NCBI GenBank assembly: GCA_009760855.2
Contig: WPIO01000013.1
Location: 3,595,001-3,612,500 of the forward strand
Direction: 5' to 3'
From: Cristatella mucedo
Lineage: Eukaryota; Bryozoa; Phylactolaemata; Cristatellidae
Length of the DNA: 17,500 nt
The number at the start of each line of letters is the position of its first letter. The stretch's first letter is position 1. A program made the translations under genes and the position numbers. Shown in pieces: positions 1 to 10,041 of this stretch. The notes below the pieces were generated by a model. The model searched no databases. It worked only from the letters and a program-made list of their open reading frames with translations, and was not told the DNA's origin.

Positions 1-39
1 AACGGCTAGCTAGTATGATCTGTTGGCAAGAGTGCATAA

Positions 40-632
40 GTTCTGTCATTATCATGATATCGATGAGTCCGAAATGACAGGCAGCTGCATCTGACCCAAT
101 AATCGGCCTCACTGTAATGAGAATAGCAACAAACACTTCTTCCCTGTCGACTTAGTCTTTAGGCCAATGAAATGATACAGTCAGAACTGGATTTTCGGTT
201 TGGTAAGGAGTCGACGGAGATGCTCTGCCTAGCTGCTTGCATCTTCCATCATCAGCACTTCTCTGCATTCGATGTCGACAAACGTGTGGAGCTTACAACC
301 GAATTGTATAAGATAGACTTTCCAGACGTCGGCCAATCCTCTCGACGTAGCAGCTTCACAACTTTCGTAGGAAAATAGATTCATATTTATCACAGGAAAA
401 ATGTCTGGAAGCTTCTAGCATAATCTTGCAGTCATGCTGGAAAAGCACGGTCGAACCGAGTCTGCTCGTGACCTACTGCTAGTTCGACTTATTCTGACAC
501 TGCCAGTGTCAACCGCAAAGGCCGAATGTGTGTTCAGCATAACTTACCAAGCCGCTAACAGCAAAGATAGTGGGTTCGGACTACCTGAACGAAGCCGTGC
601 GGTTCTATCATTGCAAATAAACGGCTGCGATC
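40..632 (+). pseudogene. hAT-family transposase remnant, C-terminal part
   Basis: This is a decayed 3' part of a hAT-type DNA transposase or a hAT-derived host-like gene. Reading frames shift several times. Near 131-180 a stretch reads HFFPVDLVFRPM, then IQSELDFRFGKES (from 175), which resembles the hAT segment where a Phe-Pro-Leu-Asp-like block is followed by a conserved EL..RF motif. At 280-345 comes RVELTTELYKIDFPD. At 470-545 LLLVRLILTLPVSTAKAECVFS matches the hAT C-terminal dimerisation signature (LTLPVSTA.AER.FS in the family), with the usual Glu-Arg replaced by Glu-Cys. The following residues fit the family's degenerate C-terminus. Stops and shifts between the blocks (for example the stop at 376-378, before the next open frame) show it is broken. 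A SINE lies directly downstream. The family assignment rests on the dimerisation motif; the subfamily is not determined. Confidence 0.6.
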
Positions 633-640
633 ATGACAAA

Positions 641-676
641 TTATATATATATATTATATATATATATATATATATA
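641..676. repeat. TA microsatellite
   Basis: This is a near-perfect (TA)n tract with one phase break, forming the A/T-rich 3' end of the adjacent minus-strand SINE. Confidence 0.9.
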
Positions 677-812
677 ATGCATTTGCATGGGGACCCTAAG
701 AGAACTTAATCTATATTCAGGCGCTTCTCATATGGGGGGGGGGCTCGAGTCCACTTCATTCACTTTGACCTTGGTCGAGGCAAGCACCACTGGGCCAAAC
801 CAGGGCTGAGAT
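641..812 (-). mobile_element. tRNA-derived SINE, copy 1
   Basis: Read on the minus strand, this begins with a tRNA-like head. An A-box-like TGGCCCAGTGGTG lies at 797-785 and a B-box-like GGACTCGAGCCC at 752-741, spaced 32 bp apart as expected for an RNA polymerase III internal promoter. A run of 10 G/C follows (734-743). The 3' part, GCGCCTGAATATAGATTAAG then TTCTCTTAGGG, is the same tail carried by the L2-like LINE copies in this window. The element ends in a (TA)n run. It matches the plus-strand SINE copy at 3338-3500. The exact 5' end is uncertain by about 10 bp. No coding capacity is expected or seen. Confidence 0.65.
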
Positions 813-2100
813 CGGCCGCATACTTTCAATCTGAGCACCGCCACCGCTCACTTGCCGAATAAAAAAAGTTTCATGATTTCTGCTGTGCTCACCATGTTCG
901 GTAGGGCTGGCCCTTCACCTGAAAATCGTGGCCCTAACCGCCGCTGCTCGAGTGGACGGCAGCAGCATTGGCATGCATGGATAGCAGCACGATGCCGTGC
1001 GACGCTTTTTGCTAGGCAGCCACACGACTATCGTTCGTCTGCCGGCCTTCGACAGATGAGCAGCAGAAGACAGCCTGCCGATCTAGGACACTCTGACACG
1101 ACTGGACGCCGAAAGAGTGATGACCCGGCAGCAGCATTGGCTCAAGCTGCGAGGCAGCAGCTGTCGCGAGTTGCTCGGCAGCTGCAGCCGCGAGGCAAGA
1201 GAGCTGGCGCTAGCTAGGCGCCTAGCGGTTCGGCAACGGCAAAATGCAGGGGCTACAGGGGCAAGCTGGTGTACGGGCCAGAAGGCCAGCTCGGCCAAAA
1301 ATGCAAGGGAGACAGCACTCGGGGGACCAGCACGGTGGCTATGCATTCCTTTTCTCCGCTAGGTGGCAGTGCACGGTAGAACAGCTGAGCCGCTGTTGGA
1401 AGCAGCACGCAGGGGGCAGGGCACACGTCGAAAGACCGTGGCAAAAGTCATCTGCGAAGCATCATGCAATAGGGTCAGAAGAGCACCCCCATCGCTCGTG
1501 GAAAAAAGTTTAAAGCCCTCGTAGGTGGGATACGCATCTACGAATCGCAAGCCCCCCTCCCAGATTAATATCATAGCACAACTAGCGATCAAACCACTAG
1601 GCTATTCCTATAGAATTGCTGGTGCCGATACCGACACGTGGAAGGGTCAATATATGGGTTGGTTGCACCCTTTCAACTTAGTGTCACCGAGCTATGCCTG
1701 CAGTGTCTGTATTAAGCATCCAGGCACTTCGCACGAGTGCGCTCACTGACTTCTTCACAGTTTAGGATTTGGAACCAAAAAGGGAACACCTCTAACCACA
1801 CAGCAGCGAAAGACAATGGCTGCTCAAGATCAGACCAGCCAATTTGCAGGGGCAGAGCCAGAATTGTCATCTGAGTGTGGGGGGGAATTATACATATGGA
1901 GGCAAGACCCACAAGATTTTCGTGTAGGCTGGGCTAGATCTGCAATTAATGATTTTTTTTACATAGCATTATCGCTTTTAATTAATTAGTTATTCTTAAT
2001 GATTACGTTATGTATTGTAAATAATTAGTTATCAATAAAACATGCACAGCTATTATCTTTCGACACGAATTTGGCGTTGGCTCACCGAGTGCAATTAAGA
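813..2100. other. Intergenic, no recognised gene
   Basis: I see no convincing coding exon here. Positions 900-1500 are GC-richer, with loosely repeated GCAGCAGCATTGG-like words (about 958 and 1127), CAG/CTG-rich stretches and a perfect 12-bp palindrome CTAGGCGCCTAG at 1214-1225. The overlapping open frames of 60-120 codons show no family resemblance and are treated as chance. Positions 1940-2045 are AT-rich (TTAATTAATTAG-type words). Confidence 0.6.
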
Positions 2101-2126
2101 CATAATTTCGACGTTAGAGACAGTCA

Positions 2127-2214
2127 GGGGGCGGCTCAAGGGGAGTGGCGTAGGAATAGGGGGCGGCTCAGGTCGCTGCCCCGATGAGAGGGGGCAGGGG
2201 GCACATGCCCCCTG
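2127..2214 (+). repeat. G-rich repeat, possible DNA-transposon end
   Basis: GGGGGCGGCTCA occurs at 2127-2138 and again at 2159-2170 (32-bp period). Between them lies AGTGGCGTAGGAATAGGGGG, which resembles common hAT terminal inverted repeats that begin CAGTGGCGTAG. A 9-bp inverted repeat, CAGGGGGCA / TGCCCCCTG, follows at 2195-2203 and 2206-2214. I could not find the matching opposite terminus, so the transposon-end reading is tentative. Confidence 0.3.
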
Positions 2215-2230
2215 TCTCTGCCACAAGGAT

Positions 2231-3330
2231 TTGCTGGGCTATAGGTTTTCAGAGTGCTTGCTAAACCCTAAACAGCTGAGAGACGAATGACCAAGCAGCA
2301 CCTGCACTTGTTTCAATGTACCAGGTCACATTGATTGCCGATGTAAGCAGCAATGTATATGCCCCAGGCTATTTCAGCTTACTCTGCATGGTTTCTAGAC
2401 GGCACACAACATTACCCGACTGCAGCACAACATTGATTAGATGTACTGCCAAATGGAAGAGACTCGGTCATATCTTTAAAAAAAAATGGATGAGCGGTCT
2501 GCCTATCTAACTGATTCCCAGCAGCGAATTTCGATTTCATCAAGCTTTGTTCACCAGCAGTCAGGGTAATAGTATACACTTTGGTTATGCTAATGCACTG
2601 CCTAAATAAGGCAGAGCCACTAGCATTGAAACTAGTCGGCCTCCATGACATTTGGTTTTGACTGCAAGGATATTCCAGACATCTAAAATTGGCTGAGCAA
2701 ATCTCAGATGCTACAAAGGGGCATTTTCACCATTTGCAATGTATACACTGCCAGGCTAGAGTACAGGCTCTCAGTCATCGAGCAGCACATGCATTCGATG
2801 AAGTCAATAAACAGTAGTAGGATCGATACATCTGCTTAAGCAAGCAAGAACTATCGTACAATATAAGGCTACCAGTCAGTTGGCAATGCTGCGCTACACA
2901 GACCCATTCACAAACCTACATACATACATACGTATATACCTGTTCATCCAGCTGCACACATAGGTATATACTGTAAATATTTATACATTACATAAATACC
3001 CCGGCACATGCAGTATATAGAGATATGTATCCATACAGTACCAACTGTGCACCCACCTGTAAGATATGGTAGACTACTACTATACCAACTGTGCATCTGT
3101 AAGATGCAACAGACTATTAAAAAGACAAAAGAAAATGAAGTAAATGATAGAAAAGGCACCTATTTAGGAGTATGTACATATCGAAGTTTCTCACGACTGT
3201 AATAAAATAAGTGGATTAAATTATTAATTATTTTGTATTTGAACGAACATATATATATATATCAAATGGACCTGATCACAAAAGAATATACTTGGTCTGT
3301 GCAAATGTGCTAGAAGAAACAGGCACTGTT
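2231..3330. other. Intergenic, AT-rich, no recognised gene
   Basis: No coding or RNA gene is recognisable. Visible structure is limited to simple repeats: CATA/TACA words near 2916-2945, repeated TACCAACTGTGCA words near 3040 and 3083, and a short (TA)7 tract at about 3249-3262. Confidence 0.6.
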
Positions 3331-3337
3331 GATATGG

Positions 3338-3500
3338 GTATACCGGTCTGATTGGGCCTAGGGGTTAGGTGCTTGCCTTTAACGACCAAAGTCAAGGTGA
3401 ATGCACTGATGACCGAGGTCGTAGGCTCGAGCTCTGCAAATACGTATAGTGCCTGGATATAGATTAAGTTCTCTTAAGGTGCTATACAAATGAATCATAC
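3338..3500 (+). mobile_element. tRNA-derived SINE, copy 2
   Basis: This is the same SINE as the minus-strand copy at 641-812. The head carries an A-box-like GGGCCTAGGGGTT at 3354-3366 followed by the shared GTGCTTGCCT, and a B-box-like AGGCTCGAGCTC at 3423-3434. The A-to-B spacing is about 20 bp longer than in copy 1, because the GTCAAGGTGAATGCACTGAT region is extended. The 3' tail, GTGCCTGGATATAGATTAAG then TTCTCTTAAGGTGCTAT, is nearly identical to that of copy 1 and belongs to the L2-like LINE 3' hairpin family. No terminal microsatellite remains. Divergence between the two copies suggests old insertions. Confidence 0.65.
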
Positions 3501-4228
3501 TTTTTATGGGCACTAATTTAGGTACGTTGGTCGTGGTGTATGAAAATGAGTCATTCGAAATGCATAGATGTTTTATAAAACCAATCACTCTTCATAAGTG
3601 CAGGCAAGAAAAGACATTCACATTCTACAAGAATCTCAAACTGCATCCTACAAGGAATGCAAACTGCATATAGGAACGTCTATAATTTATAGACCACCAA
3701 ATGGCAACGTTGCAAGCACTGTAAGCGACATCTGCACTAAAGTGTTCTGCAACAAACAGTGTTAATCACTGTCGAGACATGACAACAACAGGTGAAGCTA
3801 TGGCAACAAAGAGCATGGCTAAACAGTCGCAGACGCATGCTGGCTAGATGCACGCGCAGCTACGGGGACAGTAGCAGAGCTCGGCAGCAATACGGGAGCG
3901 CCAGTACTTTCGCATAACAAGTCCGTGTCCTTGCTTGTAAGGGTAAATACTTCAAAGCCACAGAGAGGCTAAATACTTGCACAACGAGCCACGGAGCACA
4001 ACTCTCAGGCTGTAAGCCCTGACTACAACTGACTATTTTTTTGACAGCTCTAACCATACATAGATTGTCACATAACTAGTTACCGTGCATTATAATTCAG
4101 GAGCCGAAAATAATCTCTAGGCTATCGGAACCTGGCTGGTATACCATTCCAAAGATTCAGTATCGCTTAAGGCAGTTATGATAAAACCCACAACAAAGCC
4201 CTGCCTTAACTTGAGCAGAGCAACGACA
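3501..4228. other. Intergenic, no recognised gene
   Basis: No coding, RNA or repeat feature could be supported in this stretch. Short chance open frames on both strands show no family resemblance. Confidence 0.6.
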
Positions 4229-4298
4229 GACCTTTCCTTTGCAGCAAATGTAAAGTACCCAGAAAGAGATCGAGTTCTCTGAGGGTGCCTAATCAAGT

Positions 4299-4339
<41 letters not shown>
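4229..4339 (+). mobile_element. L2/CR1-like LINE 3' tail with (ATT)13
   Basis: This is a severely 5'-truncated retroposon. CTTTCCTTTGCAGCAAATGT, then AAAGTACCCAGAAAGAGAT and TTCTCTGAGGGTGCCTAATC, is nearly the same as the end of the large LINE copy at 15935-16027. It terminates in (ATT)13 at 4301-4339, which fits the microsatellite 3' ends typical of L2/CR1 elements. The hairpin arm has drifted (GTACCC instead of GCGCC), so the stem is imperfect. Confidence 0.75.
4301..4339 (+). repeat. (ATT)13 microsatellite
   Basis: A perfect trinucleotide run forms the terminal repeat of the LINE tail just upstream. Confidence 0.95.
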
Positions 4340-6029
4340 GCTTTCAGACCTTTCTACCTGTTTATCCCTTGGACACTTCCAGCTGGAGCTTGGCTGCCTC
4401 GCATTTAATTTTCTGACCCTTACTCCAATTTTGGGAAACAGTGTGGGGCGGGCGGGGCTATTTAGCAACAACTGATCAGGGCCGCTCTATAATAGGGCTT
4501 ACACTTTTGATGCTTGCAAATCCGTCGGAGTTTTTTAATAATCCGGTCCACCATTCACGGAGCTTTCGTAAGCCACGTTCAATTGACCAGATTCATTTGA
4601 AGACTGTCAGCCGGTCGACAGACCAAGCAAATAATGCATATTGATATATAGCCCAACATTAACCACTAGGTAATTGCCTGCTCCATACATCATACAGTTC
4701 TGGCAATGCTGTTTGTGTGAGAATAGCAAATTAAGGGACTGGGGGTGGCCCACGTGGAGTTGCTTGTAGTGTTTTTAATCCTACGAACTGCAGAGGACAC
4801 CTATATATTGATATGTGAGCCTCAACTTTGGCTAGACAAGCCGTCAAGGTTCAGTCCCTAAGAAAACTGCTAGCTAGGCCTGTGCCCAACTCGATCAAGT
4901 GGCGCTCATTGCAAATGGCTGCAAAGGCTGTATTCCAAATACGGTCTTCGAAGCATATAAGTCTGTTCAGCAAGATTTCTGTTCTTAACAGGAAATAGGT
5001 GCCAAGGCCTCGATTAAATGGGCAGCTTCTGCTCCTACTCCCTTCCCCAGTTACTTGATCTCATCAGCCAAATTTTGTTTTGCAAAACTTCACATAGAGC
5101 AGTTGATATTCTATTCTTATTAGCACTGCAACCTAAATCTTGGCAGCATGCACGATATGCATTAAACGTGATCCAAGCCAACATTGCTAGTCCCGACTCG
5201 GCACATAAATTCGCTTATTGCTTGACATTCAGTACACCTGTGTGAATAATGATGTGTTCCTCAAGTAAAAAGCACGGCTTGACTGGGCGCCTTGTGCTTG
5301 CTGCCCTGGCTTATGTAATTCTTTCGGCATTTACGAGGCAATGACCAGTGGTCACCTGTCGGGGGCCAGCAGCAGAAACTCCATGCTACAGAGCTGATTG
5401 TTTGAATCGCATCATGCCAGATAATGGCAGGACTTAAACTTAATTGCCAGGCTACTTGAGCAAACCAAACGTCACAATGCAACCCTTTGTATGGATAACC
5501 AGTATCCTGCTTTGTGTCTTTGTGGCTCTGTGAAACAATGGGACTCCAGAAAAATCGCTATCCTCTGGGGCATGTGCCTGCAGTCAAACTTACGAAAAGC
5601 CATTCACAGGTGACAGCAGTCGAGTGACATAAACACACGATTGGCAGGTACCGATCTGCAGCCTAACGCGTTGTTGAAGCAAGACAGCATGTAGACCACG
5701 CAGGTCGGCTGCTTGGCAGGATGAGAGACCTCCGAACTCTGCAGCTCAACAGCTGTCGTTCGTTTTTGCTCAGCAGAGGAGGTCAGAAGGTCAAGCCTCG
5801 AGTCGTTCTCAGTAGTACCAGGTTCCAAGCTCCAAATGGCTCAGGGGAGGAGTACAATCAAAGGCTGGGAGTTAGTATGACCTGAGCTCAAGCCGAAACG
5901 AAGGGCATTAATCCACCTCACTTACCGTCTAATCACATTAAGACACCATAAAGTGCACCATTGGTGGAGTCAAAATTGGCCGAATATCAGCCGAAAACAT
6001 GCAGTCGCTCCGGACATGCCACCGTTTTC
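4340..6029. other. Intergenic, no recognised gene
   Basis: I see no supported gene in this stretch. Open frames of 60-75 codons on both strands lack family resemblance and coding-like codon bias. A G/C-rich GGGGCGGGCGGGGC word at 4444-4457 is the only conspicuous sequence feature. Undetected exons of the minus-strand gene whose first exon lies at 10041-9598 could be here. Confidence 0.55.
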
Positions 6030-6555
6030 GTCAGATGGAATGCGATTCAGTGACTACAAATCTGATGACCCGCAGAAGCGTGCACAGCTTCTGGCACTCT
6101 CCCAACGGCTTTCAATGCCCTTAGGTCAACTCACGGTCAGATGCAATCTGGCCTGGCACACTGTGGCAGCTCAGGCCATATCACTGATGTCAATGGACAA
6201 CAGTCACGCAAGAAGCCTTTTAAGTGAGGGGCACGCAACCCCAGCCGTCTTCGTAGGTCCAGTTGTTTTCAAAATCGACACTCGACCTCTTACCGACGTA
6301 ATCGCTGAGCAAAATCTAGGCTGTCATCGTCATGAAGATGAGCCATACGGCTACACCTTTACTTGGATCTTTCCTACCCTCCAGCATGTCAAACCCTTAC
6401 CGTGTGTGCTGCTGAAGCTTGCATTTCGACGGCAGCAAAGTTTTTCAACTTGAATGACGATAACAAAAACCTATTAGTTTTGGGCCAAACCTAGTTACTC
6501 AGAAACTGGAAAGCTTAACCCTAAAATGGCCTCGGCAAGTACATAAATAAATAAA

Positions 6556-6561
6556 ACACAC

Positions 6562-6597
<36 letters not shown>
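6556..6597. repeat. (CA)n(TA)n compound microsatellite
   Basis: An AC run at about 6556-6574 passes through ACATACA into TA repeats ending at 6597. It sits inside the decayed LINE coding region, where the younger copy has only a short A/T word. Confidence 0.9.
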
Positions 6598-7330
6598 CCT
6601 GTAGCTTCTTCGCGATCTGAGTATCCTGTTCCAAAGTGACCTTTCACGGGATAGTCAGCTCCACAGTCCTGTCTGCCTACTTTCAGCTATATAACATGGT
6701 AAACAAAAAATCGGGTCTGCTTGGACAAAGATACCACAGCCAAGCGGGTCCATGCACCTGGTGCATCCCATATTGACTTGTGTAACTCACTAATTGCAAG
6801 TCTTCCTGCCTGTGTTGGTGTGAACTCTGCAGACAGGCCTGTCTGTCGTGAACGTTACAATTGCCAAATGACATCACTTCTCACCATCATGCACTAGCTC
6901 CCCATCAAGTAGCAAGTAGCGCATCGACTTCAAGGTTCTGTCGCTCATTTTTAGACCTCTTCATTCTCTTGCTCTGACTTGCCTTTCCAAAACACTTCCG
7001 AGTCAGGCTTCGCACTGCACCACCTGCTTTTCTGACTTAATTTGTTAGGCTGTGCCACTAACTAACCTCGAATCCTTTGGAGACCGTGCCTTCAGCTCGG
7101 ATGCCCCCAAAGACTGGAACTCACTCCTCACGAAGGTCACGATACCCACAGACTTGAAGATAAAGCCCGCCTTTTCCTCAAAGAAGTTGCTGGGTATGTG
7201 TGCATTGTCCTTTGCGTGCTTACGAGGGCTGACACTGAGCACGAACTCACTAACCAATTGACGTGCTTACCTTTCACCACATGTACAGTGTCTAGGAAGA
7301 GATTTGGTTCTCTTGGGGTGAAATGCAACA

Positions 7331-7356
7331 TTATTATTATTATGATTATTATTATC
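7331..7356 (+). repeat. Imperfect (ATT)n LINE terminal repeat
   Basis: TTATTATTATTATGATTATTATTATC follows the 3' hairpin of the old LINE copy. One ATG interruption marks age. Confidence 0.85.
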
Positions 7357-9009
7357 ACTATATCTGAGGTCAGGCACTCATCTTGCCATTGGGACTGTAC
7401 CATAAAGGATAACAAATAACCCAGATGGCCATCTATACACTAGTCATTCCCTTCAGCATTGTAATTCAAGGAGTCGGCAAAGGTTGTCCTTGGCGAGCAA
7501 TCCTATGCAACGGATCTTACTTCGATTCTCATTGAATGGCAATCAATTGCCCAAAAATATCACTACCGATTGGCAAGCCTGTAGGAAGGAGTCCTCGTGG
7601 CCGCCTTCTGAATCAAGCTCACTTGGCTTCTCTTCGGTCAGGAATTGGAGGCACGGCTGCTCTGCTGTCAGATGACACAACTCCAAAATCAAGCAGAACG
7701 ACCATGGCACAAATGCAAGTGAAGCAGCTAGTGCTGAGTCAGTGCAGGTGCTTGAAGTGCTGCAAGCAACCAACCAGCTATAGGGGAAACATCAGCGACC
7801 GAACTGATCTCGCCTGAGCAACAAGGCATTTGGCTCGATGTGACCAGCCACCGAGTTGGATTAGTCAGGCAACACAAGAAACGAGCTTGCTGATGCAGAA
7901 AACCAAAAATTGCTCACTGATTAGTGCATCACAACTGAAAACAGGCAGTGAGTGAGTGAGTGCACAAAGCTATGCCAGAACTATCCTCTAGCTCAGAGAT
8001 TTGCTGAAGGGTAGAGATTGGTAGTCCTTAAGAGTGAAATCGAATTATTTCGAATAATTGTGAACCTTATGCAGCTGGTAGATGTAAAAAAAAAAGCCGA
8101 CAGGACCACCTTCGACGGTATAAGATTCATATCCCAACTAAGCCTACGATTTATTCCGAGAAGCAACAAGCCAGAACATCTAGCCTCTGGTTTCGATGCG
8201 AAGTGCACAGCAAAGCTAGCTTGACTTTGACAACAGATGTCTTATGTCTAATCGATCATGTCAGATCGATTTGAGCAGCATCATGTAGAGACTCACTCAC
8301 CTTAGCTGCACAGAAGACCTACATTGAAGCTTACTTGGCAGCTCAGAAAAGCATTGCCACACAGTGCAGGTGGCCTACTCAGCAAGAAAGGCAAGCTAAC
8401 ACTGTAACCAGGGCAACAGGCAGGCCACCGGCGGAGAAGGTTTCGGCGAGGATTGCAGCAGACCATAAGTTTTTAAGCTACCCTGGCCCACGAGTGAAGT
8501 GCATGAGAATGGACGAGCAGTTTCGGAAAAACGACATGCGGTAACTTGGGCACTTGCCGGTTAGATTAGCGATAAGAAAAGCCACGAACGGTCAATCCAA
8601 GCTGCAAGACAGCAACACTGGCCGAAACTGGCCAGCTACCCACATGAGCAGCAGCAGTAGGCAGTACAGCACAAGTGTTGCCCAAGCAGCAGCTATCACA
8701 ACAGCCTAAAGGCAGGCTGCAGCTTGACTGTTTATCACTCCTAAGTGATATATACAATATATCCTAAGTGAAGCCAGCTTAGAGCACGAACCAGCCATTA
8801 GCTTCCTGCTGATAGACCTACCCCTATGGCTTCTCGAGTCCCGAGCGAGCCTGTCTCGATCAACTATGCCTGCACCCACGTGGTCTAGTCCGAGCAGCCA
8901 GCAGGTTCCCCAAAAACATGTGGATTATCTGCTCAAGCATGGTCTCCTCCTCCTCCCCCCTGATGCAAGGTCTTTGGGTTGCAGCAGGCCAATTGGAGCT
9001 CGACGTCAG
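7357..9009. other. Intergenic or intronic, no recognised gene
   Basis: No exon is identifiable. Frames of 60-93 codons (for example the plus frame at 7536-7817, rich in Gly, Pro and Arg) have no recognisable domain. A short (GTGA)n run lies near 7947-7961 and (AAT)n at about 9010-9020 begins the next repeat. If the minus-strand gene at 10041-9598 continues leftwards, this stretch is part of its first intron. Confidence 0.55.
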
Positions 9010-9085
9010 TAATAATAATATTTTTATATTTGAAATGCACCCTCAGAGAACTGAATCTCTGTGTCTAGGCACTTTAAAAATGCTG
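9010..9085 (-). mobile_element. LINE/SINE 3' tail, minus strand
   Basis: Read on the minus strand, TTTAAAGTGCCTAGACACAG, AGATTCAG and TTCTCTGAGGGTGC lead into an A/T-rich end with (ATT)n at about 9010-9020. This is the same hairpin tail as in the LINE and SINE copies in the window. Sequence upstream of the tail (9086-9126) is not recognisable as either the LINE coding end or the tRNA head, so which element it belongs to is unknown. Confidence 0.65.
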
Positions 9086-9126
9086 TATAGGAGGCATTAC
9101 CAAAGGATTGGTGGAAACATCTGCAA

Positions 9127-9259
9127 GCAGCAGGCACAGCCTAAACACTCATAGGCACACCAAGGATCCACTAAATGCTGTAATAAACGAGCATGTTTTA
9201 CGCTTCTTTTTAAGTATCGTCATTTCAGCGGAAGCGCGGGTTAGTGTCTGCTAGGGCTC
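9127..9259. repeat. 133-bp direct repeat, left copy
   Basis: It starts GCAGCAGGCACAGCCTAAAC and ends near GCTAGGGCTC. The right copy at 10888-11022 has the same orientation and differs by scattered substitutions and two 1-bp gaps (roughly 85-90% identical by eye). Both contain an AATAAACGAGC word followed by GTTTT and CGCTTCTTTT. The two copies bracket the minus-strand first exon and its upstream region. It could be a dispersed repeat or the trace of a local duplication. Confidence 0.75.
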
Positions 9260-9597
9260 GTCAAGGCGAGGTGCTCGTGGGTCAAGGCCCAAGGGTATCA
9301 GAAGCCCAGCATTAGCGTTCAATATTAAGGCCTATCGCGACCCCCAACCCACCCCCGGCGGCGGAAGTGGGTATCCTGGATGTGGTACACGGCCATCCTC
9401 CTCATCTTCTAGCAGAACTCTCGAACCGAAGCGGTTCGCTCTCCAATCGCTGCCCGCAATGCAAATATCCTGGCCAACTAAATCAGGCCGCGACCGAAAT
9501 GCCAACTCGATTTGCGGCAGCGACGCTGCTCAAGTTTCTGAACGAGCCGCTTGCAAACTCTGCGCTCGTTCGGCTAAAGAGGCTGCGAGAAACTCAC

Positions 9598-10041
9598 CGC
9601 CAGGTGGCGACTTTCCTCGGACAGCGCCAGCAGTACCGAAGGAGCGATCTGTGCCGCTCCGGCGCCACGAGCTTGCAGCCACTGCGCCACGGCGTTAATC
9701 CACGCGCAGCCGCCGGCAGCCGACGACGACGGGGTGTCGGAGGAGGACGGCGGCGGCGGCGGCGGCGGCGGCGGCCCGGCGAGCGGCATGCGCTTCGCGG
9801 ACGACCCGACGCCGGCGTCGTCGGCAGAGTTCTGGCCGACTCGGCCCTTTCGACCCGTCTCGACCTTCACTCTCTGGTAGAAGGTGACGAGTGTCGCGAC
9901 GAGGCCCGTCAGCAGCATCCAGCCCAGCAGCAGCGCGTTGAGCACGTCCAGCTCGCTGAACAGTCTGAGCAGGGCCGACACCATGTTCAGGCCGCCTTCG
10001 TTCAGTCGGTACCAGATGAGCTTCGCGGTCAGATCGGCCAT
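9598..10041 (-). CDS. First coding exon of a membrane-anchored protein, possible SMP/TULIP lipid-transfer family
   Basis: The exon runs from an ATG at 10041 (purine at -3, G at +4) for 148 codons to a donor, GCG|GTGAGT, at 9598/9597. Without splicing, the frame stops within 10 codons of the donor. The product begins MADLTAKLIWYRLNEGG. It has one membrane span at about residues 33-55 (LNALLLGWMLLTGLVATLV core), then a basic stretch, then nine prolines at about 90-98 encoded by a CGG repeat. Next comes a Ser-rich linker and a segment, CAWINAVAQWLQ, followed by a short helix ending ALSEESRHLA. A membrane anchor followed by a Trp-hydrophobic-Asn block is how SMP/TULIP proteins of membrane contact sites begin, and the C2CD2/C2CD2L group is a possible match. 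This is inference from short motifs. Overlapping plus-strand frames are Arg-rich and implausible. Later exons were not found to the left, so the first intron may exceed 9 kb. Confidence 0.55.
9748..9774 (+). repeat. (CGG)9 trinucleotide repeat encoding polyproline on the minus strand
   Basis: Nine perfect CGG units on the plus strand are read as nine CCG codons in the minus-strand exon. The tract is likely length-variable. Confidence 0.95.

Larger units (their letters stand above)
6030..7356 (+). pseudogene. L2/CR1-like LINE reverse transcriptase remnant (old copy)
   Basis: This is a degraded 3' half of the same non-LTR retrotransposon that is better preserved at 14682-16027. The RT part reads LLALSQRLSMPLGQL (about 6089) and PVVFKIDTRPLTDVIAEQ then NLGCHRHEDEPYGYTF (about 6261-6360). 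This aligns with the RT core of the younger copy, but the catalytic YADD box is replaced by HEDE, so it cannot be an active polymerase. Frame breaks follow; from about 6450 the text still matches by nucleotide (GATAACAAAAACCTATTAGT). A CA/TA microsatellite interrupts it at 6556-6597. Matching resumes through the post-RT region (about 6630-6980) and the GDRAFSSDAPKDWNSL-like block at about 7079-7126. The 3' hairpin and ATT tail end at 7356. The ORF is thoroughly broken. Confidence 0.75.

Noticed and set aside
958-1225. CAG-rich tandem repeat or a gene with poly-Gln
   Set aside because: The repeated words are loose and without fixed period; no frame gives a Gln-rich protein. It is left as GC-rich intergenic DNA.
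3338-3440. A functional tRNA gene
   Set aside because: A- and B-box-like words are present, but the cloverleaf cannot be completed, the boxes are too far apart, and the LINE-type tail follows. It is a SINE head.
4289-4471. Minus-strand protein with poly-Asn end
   Set aside because: The Asn run is the (ATT)13 tail of a LINE read backwards. The same applies to the poly-Asn and poly-Tyr frames around 15901-16200.
7536-7817. Gly/Pro/Arg-containing 93-codon plus frame
   Set aside because: It has no family resemblance, begins at an ordinary ATG without splice or promoter signals, and overlaps a minus-strand frame of similar length.
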